A DNA stretch of 64,000 nt from Rhodanobacter lindaniclasticus. Its GTDB lineage: Bacteria > Pseudomonadota > Gammaproteobacteria > Xanthomonadales > Rhodanobacteraceae. A model generated the notes under the pieces. It had not been told where the DNA came from, did not search any database, and saw only the letters and a program-made list of their open reading frames with translations. The position numbers and the translations under genes were made by a program. Positions 27,585 through 37,389 of the stretch are shown piece after piece (position 1 is the first letter of the stretch; each line of letters opens with the position of its first letter). The stretch is from assembly GCF_004799035.1 (NCBI RefSeq), contig NZ_MWIO01000020.1:1-64000 (forward strand), written 5' to 3'.

Positions 27585-29069
27585 ATGAGCAGCACGTCGG
27601 AAAAACTCTCGGTCACGGAAAAGATCGGCTACAGCCTGGGTGACCTGGCCGCCAATCTGATCTTCCAGACCCTGGTCACTTTCCTCGCCTTCTTCTACAC
27701 CAATGTCTATCGCATTCCCGCCGGCACCGCCGCCACCATCATCTTCGTGGTCGGCCTGCTCGGCGCCTTCGTGTTCACGCCGGTCACGGGCTTCATTGCC
27801 GACCGCACCCGCACGCGCTGGGGCAAGTTCCGGCCGTGGGTGTTGTGGAGTGCGATTCCGTTCGGCGTGGTCTCGCTGCTGACCTTCACCACCCCGCAAC
27901 TGGGCGCGGGTGGCAAGGTGATCTACGCGCTGGCGACCTATACGCTGCTGGTGCTGGTCTACGTGGCCAACAACCTGCCGTACTCGGCACTGAGCGGCGT
28001 GATCACCGGCAACATGGACCAGCGCAACAGCCTGTCGGCCTACCGCTTCGTGGCGGTGATGATCGCCCAGTTCACCATCCAGGTGCTGCTGCTGCCGCTG
28101 GTGCTGATCCTGGGTGGTGGCGACAAGGCCGAGGGTTTCCGCAACACCATGGCCTTGTTCGCGGTCGTCGGCACGGTGTTCTTCCTGATCACCTTCTTCA
28201 CCACGCGCGAACGCGTCGTGCCGGTGGCGGAACAGCAGACCAGCATCCGCCAGGACCTGGCCGACCTGACGCACAACCGGCCCTGGCTGATCGTGCTGGC
28301 GGTGACGGTGCTGGTGTTCATCAACCTGGCGCTGAAGGGCGGGATGTATGTCTACTACTTCAAGTACTACCTGGATCCGGCGCCGTTGGCGCGCTTTCTC
28401 GACGGCATCGGTTTCAACGGCATGATCGACGGCCTGAACAGCTCGCTGACCGGTATCGGCCTGGCCGGGTTCCAGTGGCCGCAGGATGCGCCCACGTCCG
28501 CCTTCAGCCTGTTCAATGCCGGCGGCATCGTGTTCATGGTCATCGGCATCGGCTTCTCGCGAAGACTGGCCGAGCGCTTCGGCAAGCGCGACGTGTTCGG
28601 CGGCGCGCTGCTGGTATCGACCCTGTTCCTGCTGGCGTTCTGGTTCTATCCGCCCGACGCGATCGGCCTGGTGCTGGTCTCCTACATCCTGCACGGCTTT
28701 TTCTACGGCATCACCATTCCGTTGCTGTGGGCGATGGCCGCGGATGTTGCCGACTACTCGGAATGGATGAACCACCGCCGTGCCACCGCCACCGTGTTCT
28801 CGGCCATGCTGGTGGGCCTGAAGCTCGGCCTGAGCCTGGGCGGCGCGCTGGTGGCGGGAATTCTGGCCATCTACGGCTACGACGCGTCCCTGCCGGCGCA
28901 GTCGCTGCAGGTGATGCACGGCATCAAGCTGGCGATCAGCGTGTACTGCGCGATCCCGTTCCTGGCGGGTGTCGGCCTGCTGTTCTGGTACGGGATCGAC
29001 AAGCCGATGGAATCCCGCATCGAGCAGGAACTGCGCGCGCGCCGCCTCCATGCAGGAGCTCTGCCATGA
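27585..29069 (+). CDS. GPH-family sugar:cation symporter (MFS)
   Basis: The 494-residue protein has twelve membrane segments and the marks of the glycoside-pentoside-hexuronide symporters: EKIGYSLGDLAANLIFQ at the start, then GFIADRTRTRWGKFRPW between helices 2 and 3. Such proteins bring disaccharides or oligosaccharides across the inner membrane with protons or sodium. An insertion of about 60 residues in the middle loop (DGIGFNGMIDGLNSSLTG) is longer than in typical members. It sits between GH3 and GH43 and overlaps GH43 by 4 bases, so it likely imports the products of periplasmic GH3 action for GH43. Confidence 0.9.
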   Translation: MSSTSEKLSVTEKIGYSLGDLAANLIFQTLVTFLAFFYTNVYRIPAGTAATIIFVVGLLGAFVFTPVTGFIADRTRTRWGKFRPWVLWSAIPFGVVSLLTFTTPQLGAGGKVIYALATYTLLVLVYVANNLPYSALSGVITGNMDQRNSLSAYRFVAVMIAQFTIQVLLLPLVLILGGGDKAEGFRNTMALFAVVGTVFFLITFFTTRERVVPVAEQQTSIRQDLADLTHNRPWLIVLAVTVLVFINLALKGGMYVYYFKYYLDPAPLARFLDGIGFNGMIDGLNSSLTGIGLAGFQWPQDAPTSAFSLFNAGGIVFMVIGIGFSRRLAERFGKRDVFGGALLVSTLFLLAFWFYPPDAIGLVLVSYILHGFFYGITIPLLWAMAADVADYSEWMNHRRATATVFSAMLVGLKLGLSLGGALVAGILAIYGYDASLPAQSLQVMHGIKLAISVYCAIPFLAGVGLLFWYGIDKPMESRIEQELRARRLHAGALP

Positions 29070-30088
29070 CCTCGTTCGACGACCTCGGCGCGACGCCGCT
29101 GGCGGAACTGGCCGCCCGGGCGATCTCCCCGCCGCTGGTCACGCACATCTACACGGCCGACCCTTCCGCGCGCGTGTTCGAGGGCAAGATCTACGTCTAC
29201 CCGTCGCACGACATCGATGCCGGCATTGCGTTCAACGACAACGGCGACCACTTCGGCATGCAGGACTACCACGTGTTGCGCATGGACTCGCCGCAGGCCG
29301 GGGCGGTGGACTGCGGGGTGGCCCTGCATGTCAGGGACGTGCCGTGGGCCGAGCGGCAGATGTGGGCGCCGGACGCCGCCACCCGCGACGGCCGGTACTA
29401 CCTCTATTTCCCGGCCAAACGCGCCGACGGCATCTTCCAGATCGGCGTGGCGATCGCCGACCGGCCCGAAGGGCCGTTCAAGGCCGAGCCGCGGCCGATC
29501 GAGGGCAGCTACTCGATCGACCCGGCGCTGCTGGCCGACGAGGACGGCAGCCACTACCTGTACTTCGGCGGGCTCTGGGGAGGCCAGCTGCAGAAATACC
29601 GCGACAACACCTACGCCGCGGACAACGACGAGCCGGCCCCGGACGAACCCGCGCTGGGGCCGCGGGTGGCGCGCCTGGGCGCGGACATGACGCAGTTCGC
29701 CGAGCCCCCGCGCGAGGTCGTCATCCTTGACCAGGACGGTCGGCCGCTGCGTGCCGGCGACCATGACCGACGCTACTTCGAAGGGCCATGGATGCATCGT
29801 TACCGTGGCCGGTACTACCTGTCGTACTCCACCGGAAACACCCATTGCATCTGCTATGCCGTCGGCGACAACCCGTACGGCCCGTTCACCTGGCAGGGCG
29901 TGGTGCTGACGCCGGTGCTCGGTTGGACCTCGCACCACTCCATCGTCGAATTCGGCGGCCGCTGGTGGCTGTACTACCACGACGCCGTCCTTTCCGGCGG
30001 CGTCACCCACCTGCGTTCGATCAAGGTGACGGAACTGCACCATGACGCGCAGGGCCGGATCGCGACGGTGCATCCCTACGGAGCATGA
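29066..30088 (+). CDS. Cytoplasmic GH43 beta-xylosidase / alpha-L-arabinofuranosidase
   Basis: This 340-residue five-bladed propeller enzyme has no signal peptide and should act in the cytoplasm on imported oligosaccharides. The catalytic base region is YTADPSARVFEGKIYVYPSH, the pKa-modulating Asp is in YSIDPALLADEDGSHYLYFG, and the acid Glu is in YFEGPWMHRYRG. Family 43 members remove xylose or arabinose; the specificity is not clear. Its start overlaps the transporter stop (ATGA). Confidence 0.9.
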   Translation: MTSFDDLGATPLAELAARAISPPLVTHIYTADPSARVFEGKIYVYPSHDIDAGIAFNDNGDHFGMQDYHVLRMDSPQAGAVDCGVALHVRDVPWAERQMWAPDAATRDGRYYLYFPAKRADGIFQIGVAIADRPEGPFKAEPRPIEGSYSIDPALLADEDGSHYLYFGGLWGGQLQKYRDNTYAADNDEPAPDEPALGPRVARLGADMTQFAEPPREVVILDQDGRPLRAGDHDRRYFEGPWMHRYRGRYYLSYSTGNTHCICYAVGDNPYGPFTWQGVVLTPVLGWTSHHSIVEFGGRWWLYYHDAVLSGGVTHLRSIKVTELHHDAQGRIATVHPYGA

Positions 30089-30666
30089 GCGTCCGGGATG
30101 CGCTCCCGGCAGGCGGTTCGATACGAAAAAGGAGAGGGGCCGGATCGGGCGGGCGACGCGGCCACCATGAGCTTGCGGACGCGCCCGGTCCGGCCCTGAA
30201 TGGCAGGCCGCAGCTGCCTTTCGGGCGGTTCGCGGCGCACTCGCCCACGGGGCTGGACAAGCCCACGGCAGTGTGATAAAAAACGAAATGTTAGCGCTAA
30301 CAACAAAAGCGCGATCATGTTCCTGAAACGGCATGGCACGCCATGCAGACGCAAGCGCAAACGGGCCGCGCCGGGTTGTTCGGTGCGGCGTGGCGACATC
30401 CGGCGCCTCATGGCGTCCGGCTCAGAGTTGGTCAGGCGAGGCAGGGCGGCAGGCGTGGCCTGCAGGCGTTTCCGGGGGGCGGAAACGTCGACTTCTTCAA
30501 CCGGCCAGCGAAGTGGGGAGGAACCCGATAAAGAAATCACGGAGATCTGTACTGGCCCGCATCCGTTGAGGTCCGCGACGGAGGCGACTACCGCGGTGCG
30601 CGCAAGAAAACTTCACGCGCACGACGTCCAGCTATCGTTCAGCAGCCAGGAGGGGAGTGCCCGCGT
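30089..30666. other. 578-base gap: end of GH43 operon and leader of the receptor operon
   Basis: No protein gene is supported here. An inverted repeat with 15-base arms (30137-30151 and 30182-30196, one mismatch, 30-base loop) may end the GH43 transcript. A xyl-box operator is at 30289-30302. From there to the receptor start codon is about 360 bases, which would be a long untranslated leader, ending in the strong ribosome binding site AGGAGGGGAG at 30648. Confidence 0.6.
30289..30302. promoter_or_regulatory. xyl-box operator TGTTAGCGCTAACA (receptor operon)
   Basis: This perfect 14-base palindrome is one base away from the xyl-box TGGTAGCGCTAACA recognised by the LacI-family XylR of Xanthomonas. 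The identical sequence stands before xylB, and a one-mismatch copy stands before the local LacI-type gene. TAACAA at its right end could be a -10 element. It should control the receptor-to-GH9 genes. Confidence 0.8.
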
Positions 30667-33600
30667 ATGAATTACTTCAAGTTGAAGCACCTCAGGTCGA
30701 AGGTCATGTTCACGATTGTCGGTGGCGTGGTCATCATCAATCCGCTCTACGCGCAAGACACGCAACCGGCGACTCCGACGACGAGTTCGACCTCGCAGTC
30801 GCCGAACAAGCCGCAGAAGCCATCGGCGACCAACCTGCAGACCGTCACGGTCACCGGCGTGCGCAACAGTCTCGAACAGTCGATGAACATCAAGCGCTAC
30901 GCGATCGGCGTCGTCGATGCGGTCAGCGCCGAAGACATCGGCAAGTTCCCGGATACCAACATCGCCGAGTCGCTGCAGCGCATCACCGGCGTCTCGATCG
31001 ACCGTCGCGACGGTGAAGGCTCGCAGGTCACCGTCCGTGGCTTCGGTCCGGATTTCAACATGATCACCGTCGATGGGCGCACCATCCCCGGCGCGGACGC
31101 CTTCGGTGCGCCGGGCCAGGTGCCGCTCGGCAACGTCGACGGCGGCACGCGCTCGTTCAACTTTGCCCAGTTGTCGCCCAACGGGGTCAGCTCCCTGGAG
31201 GTCTACAAGACCGGCCGCGCCAACGTGGCCAGTGGCGGGCTGGGCGCCACCATCGACATCAGGACCAACCGCCCGCTCGATCACGACGGCGGCAAGATCA
31301 TCGGCTCGGTCGGTACCAAGGGCATCCTCGACAAGTCCCAGCCGTTCGATACCAGCATCACGCCGGAAGTTTCCGGCAACTTCAGCTACGCCAACCCGGA
31401 CAAGACCTGGGGTATCGGCCTCGACGCCAGCTACACCAAGCGCCACGGCGGCTCGGTCCAGGCGACGGAGAACACCTGGGCGGTGCAGCCCTGGACCGGT
31501 ACCGCGAATGGCTTCAACGCCAACACCAACATCGTCAACGAGCCGGCCATCGGCCAGCTGTATGCGATTCCCAACGACGTCCGCTACGCGTACTACGACT
31601 TCGAGACCAAGCGCAAGAACGCCCACGCGGTGTTCCAGCTTCGGCCTCTCGATGGCCTGACCATGACGCTGGACTACCTGTACTCCCGGTACAACATCAA
31701 TGCCAACCGCGGCGAACAGAGCATGTGGTTGCAGCAACAGAACTTCACCGACGTGACGTTCGACACCGACAATGCCGTGGCCACGCCGACGTACATGCGC
31801 GATGTGGTGCAGACCAAGGATTTCGGCATGGAACAACAGCGTTACATGCAGAAATACAAGCTGGATGACGTCGGTTTCAATACCGAGTGGGCCGTCACGG
31901 ACGACCTCACGCTGACCCTGGATCTGCACGACGCCAAGAGCCAGAGCCTGCCCAACGACCCGCTGACGGGTGGTGGCGCCACCCAGATCAGCATCGCCGG
32001 CACCAACAATTGCGCAACCGGTCCGCAGTGCGGTGGCTCGTGGGCGCAGGAGTTCTTCTTCAACAACGGCCTGCCGATTGCAACGCGTACCTGGTACCCG
32101 ACGACGGATTCCACCGGTGCCGGCCAGGTCAACGTGCCCTTCGCGGCCAACAACCTCGGCGCGCAACCCCTGCGCATCGATGCGCAGGGGCAGACCACCG
32201 AAGTCAAGGAAGCGCAGTTCGGTGGCGACCTGGAGTTCGACAACGGCCGCTTCCAGTTCGGCGCAGATCTTTCGAAAACCAAACTGCACCGTACCCAGGC
32301 GGCCCAGAACTACCAGAACCTGGGCGGCTGGGGCGTGGACGATGCAGGCCTGTACCCCGACCTGATGGACCACCTGAAGGCGGTCAACACGGTGGGCCTG
32401 TTCTCCGGCTACAACACCGATGGCATCGCACAGAGCACGTGGATCGGCAATGCCGACGAACTCGCCAAATGGGCGGTTTCCCATTATCCCGAAGCCAACC
32501 TCAGGGTCAGCCCGACGCTGCAGGCCGACAATGTCGTCGTCGAAAACACCAAGGCCATTTATGCGCAGATCGTGCTGGACGGCCAGTTGGGCAGCCTGCC
32601 CACCAACACCCGCTTCGGCCTGCGCTACGAGCAGACCGACGTCAGTTCCACCTCGCAAGTCGGGGTTCCGAGCGGAATCATCTGGCAGTCGAACAATGAC
32701 TTCCAGACCCCGGTCGGCACGACGGTCCAGCCGGTCAGCGCGAGCGGCAGCTACAGCAATTTGCTTCCCAACGTCGACTTCAGCGTCGACTTCACCGACT
32801 CGCTGAAGGGACGTGCCTCCTACAGCAAGACGATTGCGCGGGCGCCTTACAGCAACCTTTACGCGGGTGCCACCGCGAACAGTCCGACCGGATCGATCCT
32901 CATCAATCCATCATCCCGTGCCGGTGGCAGCGACAACGACCCGGGCTTGAAGCCACTGTCGTCCGACAACCTCGATCTCGGCCTGGGCTGGTATTTCGCG
33001 CCGTCCAGCTATGTGTCGGTGACGTTCTGGGACAAGCGTGTCGACAACTTCATCGGTACCTCGGTGACGACCGGCAACCTGTACGGCCTGCGTGACCCCA
33101 CCTCCGGTCCCCGGGCACAGCAGGCCAAGGCATTCCTCGAAAGCGCCGCGTGCACGGCCCAGACGGGAGCGCCATGCGAGGTGAACGACACGACGCTGTT
33201 CGCCACGGTGGCGATGTTGTCGAACCCGGAGACCGGCGGGCTGGCCGCCTACGACGGTACCGATGCCCAGTCGCTGGCCCTGGAAAGCAAGTACGACATC
33301 ACCGCCAATCCGGATGACCCGCTGTACGACTACTCGATAAGCAAGCCCGCCAACGTCCACAAGGCGATGCTGCACGGCTGGGAGCTGGGTGGTCAGTACT
33401 TCCTGGGCGATACCGGCTTCGGCATCCTGGCGAACTACACCAAGGTCGATGGTGACGTGCACTACGACGATGCCGGTGACCCGGGCGTCGATCAGTTCGC
33501 ATTGACCGGCCTCAGTGACAGCGCCAATGTCGTGCTGATGTACGAGAAGTACGACTTCTCGGTGCGTCTGGCCTGGAACTGGCGCGGCGAGTTCCTGACC

Positions 33601-33825
33601 GCGACCAACCAGAACAACCAGAACCGCAACCCGTACTATGTCGACGCGTATCACCAGTACGATCTGAGCATCAACTACAACTGGAACGATCATCTGTCGT
33701 TCCAGCTGGAAGGCATCAACCTGACGGGCGAAGATGTCCGTTGGCGCGCACGCTCGGAGAAGGAGTTCGTCAGACTGGTAGACAACAAGCCGCGCTATGC
33801 GCTCGGCGTACGCTACAAGTTCTGA
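30667..33825 (+). CDS. TonB-dependent receptor, polysaccharide-uptake (CUT) type
   Basis: The 1052-residue outer membrane receptor belongs to the large Xanthomonas/Caulobacter group of TonB-dependent receptors for oligosaccharides. A signal peptide covers about residues 1-29. A TonB-box-like LQTVTVTGVR is near residue 57. The plug domain includes IGKFPDTNIAESLQRITGVS and RGFGPDFNMITVDGR, and the beta-barrel ends with RYALGVRYKF. No SusD-like gene is present, which fits this proteobacterial group. Its operator and neighbours point to xylo- or xyloglucan oligosaccharides as cargo, but the ligand is inferred. Confidence 0.95.
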   Translation: MNYFKLKHLRSKVMFTIVGGVVIINPLYAQDTQPATPTTSSTSQSPNKPQKPSATNLQTVTVTGVRNSLEQSMNIKRYAIGVVDAVSAEDIGKFPDTNIAESLQRITGVSIDRRDGEGSQVTVRGFGPDFNMITVDGRTIPGADAFGAPGQVPLGNVDGGTRSFNFAQLSPNGVSSLEVYKTGRANVASGGLGATIDIRTNRPLDHDGGKIIGSVGTKGILDKSQPFDTSITPEVSGNFSYANPDKTWGIGLDASYTKRHGGSVQATENTWAVQPWTGTANGFNANTNIVNEPAIGQLYAIPNDVRYAYYDFETKRKNAHAVFQLRPLDGLTMTLDYLYSRYNINANRGEQSMWLQQQNFTDVTFDTDNAVATPTYMRDVVQTKDFGMEQQRYMQKYKLDDVGFNTEWAVTDDLTLTLDLHDAKSQSLPNDPLTGGGATQISIAGTNNCATGPQCGGSWAQEFFFNNGLPIATRTWYPTTDSTGAGQVNVPFAANNLGAQPLRIDAQGQTTEVKEAQFGGDLEFDNGRFQFGADLSKTKLHRTQAAQNYQNLGGWGVDDAGLYPDLMDHLKAVNTVGLFSGYNTDGIAQSTWIGNADELAKWAVSHYPEANLRVSPTLQADNVVVENTKAIYAQIVLDGQLGSLPTNTRFGLRYEQTDVSSTSQVGVPSGIIWQSNNDFQTPVGTTVQPVSASGSYSNLLPNVDFSVDFTDSLKGRASYSKTIARAPYSNLYAGATANSPTGSILINPSSRAGGSDNDPGLKPLSSDNLDLGLGWYFAPSSYVSVTFWDKRVDNFIGTSVTTGNLYGLRDPTSGPRAQQAKAFLESAACTAQTGAPCEVNDTTLFATVAMLSNPETGGLAAYDGTDAQSLALESKYDITANPDDPLYDYSISKPANVHKAMLHGWELGGQYFLGDTGFGILANYTKVDGDVHYDDAGDPGVDQFALTGLSDSANVVLMYEKYDFSVRLAWNWRGEFLTATNQNNQNRNPYYVDAYHQYDLSINYNWNDHLSFQLEGINLTGEDVRWRARSEKEFVRLVDNKPRYALGVRYKF

Positions 33826-33845
33826 CCCGTCGGCAGGAAAGGAGC

Positions 33846-33870
33846 GGGGCCACGGCGTGTCCGTGGCCCC
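33846..33870 (+). other. Stem-loop between the receptor and sapC genes
   Basis: A perfect 10-bp stem, GGGGCCACGG/CCGTGGCCCC, with a 5-base loop lies 20 bases after the receptor stop codon. There is no T run, so it more likely protects the receptor mRNA 3' end or reduces read-through into the downstream genes than terminates fully. Confidence 0.5.
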
Positions 33871-33942
33871 GGCATGCGGGGCATGCGGGTAACATCGCCT
33901 TGCAGGTGCAACGGCGTGAAAGGCGATTCCCCGGGGAGCCGA

Positions 33943-34695
33943 ATGGCACGTTACGAATTGCTCAACAACGTGGCGCACAAGGATTTGCGCATCGCCGCCC
34001 GCTTCGGTCGGGCCTTTGGCGACGATGTGGGCATGGTGCCGGCCTACCCCACCGAATACGCCGAATTGCAGCGCGAATATCCGATCTTCTTCCAGAAGGA
34101 CAGCGAGACCGGCGAGTACCGCTCCGTGGCCCTGCTGGGTTTTGCCCGCGACGAAAACCTGTATCTCCAGGGTGAACGCTGGAACGCCGGCTATCTGCCC
34201 GGCCACATCGCCCGCGGACCGTTCCTGATCGGTTTCCAGGAGCAGGATGTCGACGGCGAACGGCGTTGCGAGGCGGTCATCCACGTCGACCTCGACCATC
34301 CCCGCGTCAGCTTCGACGAGGGTGAGCCGGTATTTCTTCCGCAGGGCGGCAACAGCCCGTATCTGGAGCAGGTCGCCACCGTGCTGCGCGGCATCCGCGA
34401 TGGCGTGGATGGCGGCAAGGCGATGTACGAGATCTTCGATTCCATGGGCTTGATCCAGCCGATCACGCTCGACATCAAGTTCGACGACACGCATGGCGCC
34501 AATGTCACCGGCCTGCTCGGCATCGACCGTGAACGGTTGGCCGCACTGGATGCCGAATCGCTGCACGTGCTGCACCGCTCGGGATATCTCGAAGGCGCCT
34601 ACCTGGTACTGGCGTCCATGCACAACCTGCGCCGGCTGATGGCCGAAAAGCAGCGCCGCCTGAGCCGCGAGGAAATCGCCGCGAACGCGGGCTGA
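33943..34695 (+). CDS. SapC-family protein
   Basis: The 250-residue cytoplasmic protein matches the family named after the Campylobacter S-layer protein SapC (for example NLYLQGERWNAGYLPGHIAR, RGPFLIGFQEQ and LGIDRERLAALDAE). In Xanthomonadales and Caulobacterales it occurs repeatedly next to TonB-dependent receptors and halogenase-like genes; no S-layer role is likely here and its function is unknown. GGGGAG lies just before the ATG. It begins a closely spaced run with the cupin gene, 5 bases downstream. Confidence 0.85.
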   Translation: MARYELLNNVAHKDLRIAARFGRAFGDDVGMVPAYPTEYAELQREYPIFFQKDSETGEYRSVALLGFARDENLYLQGERWNAGYLPGHIARGPFLIGFQEQDVDGERRCEAVIHVDLDHPRVSFDEGEPVFLPQGGNSPYLEQVATVLRGIRDGVDGGKAMYEIFDSMGLIQPITLDIKFDDTHGANVTGLLGIDRERLAALDAESLHVLHRSGYLEGAYLVLASMHNLRRLMAEKQRRLSREEIAANAG

Positions 34696-34700
34696 TCGCC

Positions 34701-35723
34701 ATGACGGAATCCGTTGCCAGAATCCGCGAACGATCGGATGTCCAGGCCGACGCACTGCCCCTGGACGAGCTGCTTGCCGCAGGAGAGCCCGTCGTCCTGC
34801 GTGGCCTGGCACGTGACTGGAAGCTGACGCAGGCGGGGCGGCGTTCGGTGGCGGACGCCATGGCCTGCCTGCGTGGTTTCGACGGCCATCGCCCGATCCA
34901 GTATTCGTATGGTGCGCCCGACATCGCCGGGCGGGTGTTCTACACCGACGACTTCAGCGCGATCAATTGCGAGGTCCGGCGCGGCAGCCTGGACGAACTG
35001 CTCGATGCCATAGCCGCGCACCTCGACGATCCGCACCCGCCGACCTGGTACATGGCTTCGGCACCGGTCGACAACCTGCTGCCCGGGTTCCGCGATGTCG
35101 ATGACCTGGACTTCGCCGCCCGCGGCATCGATGCGCCACCGCGTGCGTGGATCGGCAACCGTACCATCGCCTCGGCGCATTACGACGCGATGAACAACAT
35201 CGCCTGCTGCGCCGTGGGCCGGCGGCGGTTCACGCTGTTTCCGCCCGAGCAGATCGCCAACCTCTATCCGGGCCCGCTGGAGCCGACGCCGGGAGGACAG
35301 GCGGTCAGCGTGGTCGATTTTACCTCCCCCGATTTCGCGCGCCACCCGCGCTTTCGCGACGCGCTGGCGGCGGCGCAGGGCGCGGTGCTGGAACCGGGGG
35401 ATGCGGTGTTCATTCCCAGCCTGTGGTGGCACCACGTGGAGGGGCTGGATGCGTTCAACGTGCTGGTCAACTACTGGTGGAGCAGTGCGCCGGCGTACGT
35501 GCCAACGCCGATGCATGCGCTGTATCACGCGCTGTGGAGCATCCGCGACCGCCCCGAGCGGGAAAAGCGCGCATGGCGCGCGATCTTCGACTACTACGTT
35601 TTCGGCCCCGCCGGGCATGCGGGCGAGCACCTGCCCGAGGCGGCGCGCGATGTGCTGGGGCCGCTCGACGAAACCAAGACGCGGCAACTGCGGGCGATGC
35701 TGATCAACCGGCTGAACCGATAA
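34701..35723 (+). CDS. Cupin-like JmjC-type Fe(II)/2-oxoglutarate oxygenase
   Basis: The 340-residue protein resembles the cupin_8/JmjC group of non-haem iron oxygenases. The facial triad is visible as HYD in ASAHYDAMNNIACC and a distal His in SLWWHHVEGLDAFN, set in a fold with FTLFPPEQIANLYPGP and VLEPGDAVFIPS. Members hydroxylate proteins, RNA or small molecules. The gene is fixed between SapC and the halogenase-like gene in receptor loci of this kind, but no substrate is known. There is no signal peptide. Confidence 0.86.
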   Translation: MTESVARIRERSDVQADALPLDELLAAGEPVVLRGLARDWKLTQAGRRSVADAMACLRGFDGHRPIQYSYGAPDIAGRVFYTDDFSAINCEVRRGSLDELLDAIAAHLDDPHPPTWYMASAPVDNLLPGFRDVDDLDFAARGIDAPPRAWIGNRTIASAHYDAMNNIACCAVGRRRFTLFPPEQIANLYPGPLEPTPGGQAVSVVDFTSPDFARHPRFRDALAAAQGAVLEPGDAVFIPSLWWHHVEGLDAFNVLVNYWWSSAPAYVPTPMHALYHALWSIRDRPEREKRAWRAIFDYYVFGPAGHAGEHLPEAARDVLGPLDETKTRQLRAMLINRLNR

Positions 35724-35848
35724 ACGGCGGCGAGGCCTGGATCCGGTTCATGCGCCGGCCATCACGCGGGAGGCGGCAAGGTTCCAGCTGGCACGGAACC
35801 CTGCCATGCGCAGGAACGATGCGGCACGACCAACGGGGAGAATTCGAC

Positions 35849-37372
35849 GTGGGTACTCACAGGATACGCAAGGTGGTGGTGGCCGGCGGCGGCACGGCGG
35901 GCTGGATCGCAGCGAGCGCGCTGGCGTACCAGCTCAAGGACCAGCTCGAGGTCACCCTGGTCGAGTCCTCGGCGATCGCCACTGTCGGCGTCGGTGAAGC
36001 CACGGTGCCCCCCATCCGCAATTTCCACCGGTTCATGAACATCGACGAGCAGGAATTCCTGCGCGCGGTGGCCGGCACCTTCAAGCTGTCGATCTCGTTC
36101 GAGAACTTCGTGCGACCCGGCCACCGCTACATCCATCCCTTCGGCATCACCGGCAAGGGCACGCTGGTCGCCGGCTTCGAGCACTTCTGGCTGGACAGCC
36201 TGCGCCGGGGCATGAAGTCGGAGCTGCACAACTACAGCCTGGAAGCGATGGCCTCGCTCGGCAACCAGTTTGCGCTGACCGACGAGCCGGAGATCAATTA
36301 CGCGTACCACATGGACGCCGCGCTCTACGTCAAGTTCCTGCGCGAGAAATTCCAGCCTTGCGGGATCAGGCAGATCGACGGAAAGATCAAGGAGGTACGG
36401 CAGCATCCGGAGAGCGGCTACGTGGAAGCGCTGGTGCTGGAAGGCGGCCAGGTGATCGAAGGCGATCTGTTCATCGACTGCACCGGTTTCCGCGGCCTGC
36501 TGATCGAACAGACGCTGGAAACCGGTTACGAGGACTGGCACAACTGGCTGCCCTGCGACCGCGCGATTGCGCTGCAGACCAAATCCGTCGACCCGTCGCC
36601 GGTGCCGTACACGCGTGCGATCGCCCATGAAGCCGGCTGGCGCTGGCACATCCCGGTACAGCACCGCGTCGGCTGCGGACTGGTGTACGACAGCCGGCAC
36701 ATGTCGGACGACGAGGCGCAGGCCAAGTTGCTGCGTGATGTCGGTGCCGAGCCGGTCAGGGATCCCTGGCCGGTACGCTTCCGCACCGGGCGCCGCTTGA
36801 AGGCCTGGAACAAGAACGTGGTCGCGCTGGGTCTGGCCAGCGGCTTCATCGAACCGCTGGAATCGACCAGCATCCACCTGGCCATGAGTGCGGTGATGCA
36901 GCTGGTCGAGCTGTTTCCGTCCGAAGGCATCCCCGATTCGCTGGTCCGGATCTACAACGACAACTGCCGTCGCGAGCTGGAGCACGTGCGGGATTTCATC
37001 ATCCTGCATTACCACGCCAACCAGCGTGACGAGCCGATGTGGAAGGGCTGCCGCGAGATGTCGCTGCCCGATTCGCTGCAGATCCGCATCGATGCCTGGC
37101 GCGACCGCGCGCACGTGTGGAGGGACCAGTCCGAACTCTTCGCGACCACCTCGTGGATACACGTGCTGCTGGGCCAGGGCGTGATGCCGAAACAGCACCA
37201 CCCGCTGCCGCGCGAACTGTCCGATGCCGACCTGCGCCGCCTGCTCGACAGCATCCGCGGGCCGATCGATCGCGCGGTCCCGCGGATGCCGCTGCAGCAG
37301 GTCTTCATCGATCGCTACTGCAAGGCAGCGCCGGAAGTGTGGAACATGAAGCGCCCGACCGCGACGGCGTGA
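35849..37372 (+). CDS. Flavin-dependent tryptophan halogenase-like protein
   Basis: The 507-residue protein has all the marks of flavin-dependent halogenases. The FAD motif is VVVAGGGTAGWIAAS, followed by VGVGEATVPPI. A Lys equivalent to the catalytic Lys of tryptophan halogenases is in TFKLSISFENF, the WxWxIP motif is WRWHIP, and the active-site Glu is in GFIEPLESTSIH. The start is GTG with GGGGAG 8 bases upstream; an ATG at 35819 is the alternative. Homologs in carbohydrate receptor loci have no demonstrated halogenation substrate. Its position suggests modification of a sugar-linked aromatic or of a protein. Confidence 0.88.
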   Translation: MGTHRIRKVVVAGGGTAGWIAASALAYQLKDQLEVTLVESSAIATVGVGEATVPPIRNFHRFMNIDEQEFLRAVAGTFKLSISFENFVRPGHRYIHPFGITGKGTLVAGFEHFWLDSLRRGMKSELHNYSLEAMASLGNQFALTDEPEINYAYHMDAALYVKFLREKFQPCGIRQIDGKIKEVRQHPESGYVEALVLEGGQVIEGDLFIDCTGFRGLLIEQTLETGYEDWHNWLPCDRAIALQTKSVDPSPVPYTRAIAHEAGWRWHIPVQHRVGCGLVYDSRHMSDDEAQAKLLRDVGAEPVRDPWPVRFRTGRRLKAWNKNVVALGLASGFIEPLESTSIHLAMSAVMQLVELFPSEGIPDSLVRIYNDNCRRELEHVRDFIILHYHANQRDEPMWKGCREMSLPDSLQIRIDAWRDRAHVWRDQSELFATTSWIHVLLGQGVMPKQHHPLPRELSDADLRRLLDSIRGPIDRAVPRMPLQQVFIDRYCKAAPEVWNMKRPTATA

Positions 37373-37389
37373 CCGGAACGGCTCGCGCC

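Noticed and set aside
24884-27616. 910-codon frame antisense to the GH3 glucosidase gene
   Set aside because: Composition is typical of an antisense shadow (His, Arg, Ala, Val), with no recognisable motif.
30613-32658. 681-codon frame antisense to the TonB-dependent receptor gene
   Set aside because: Shadow of the receptor gene; it has no start signal or conserved domain.
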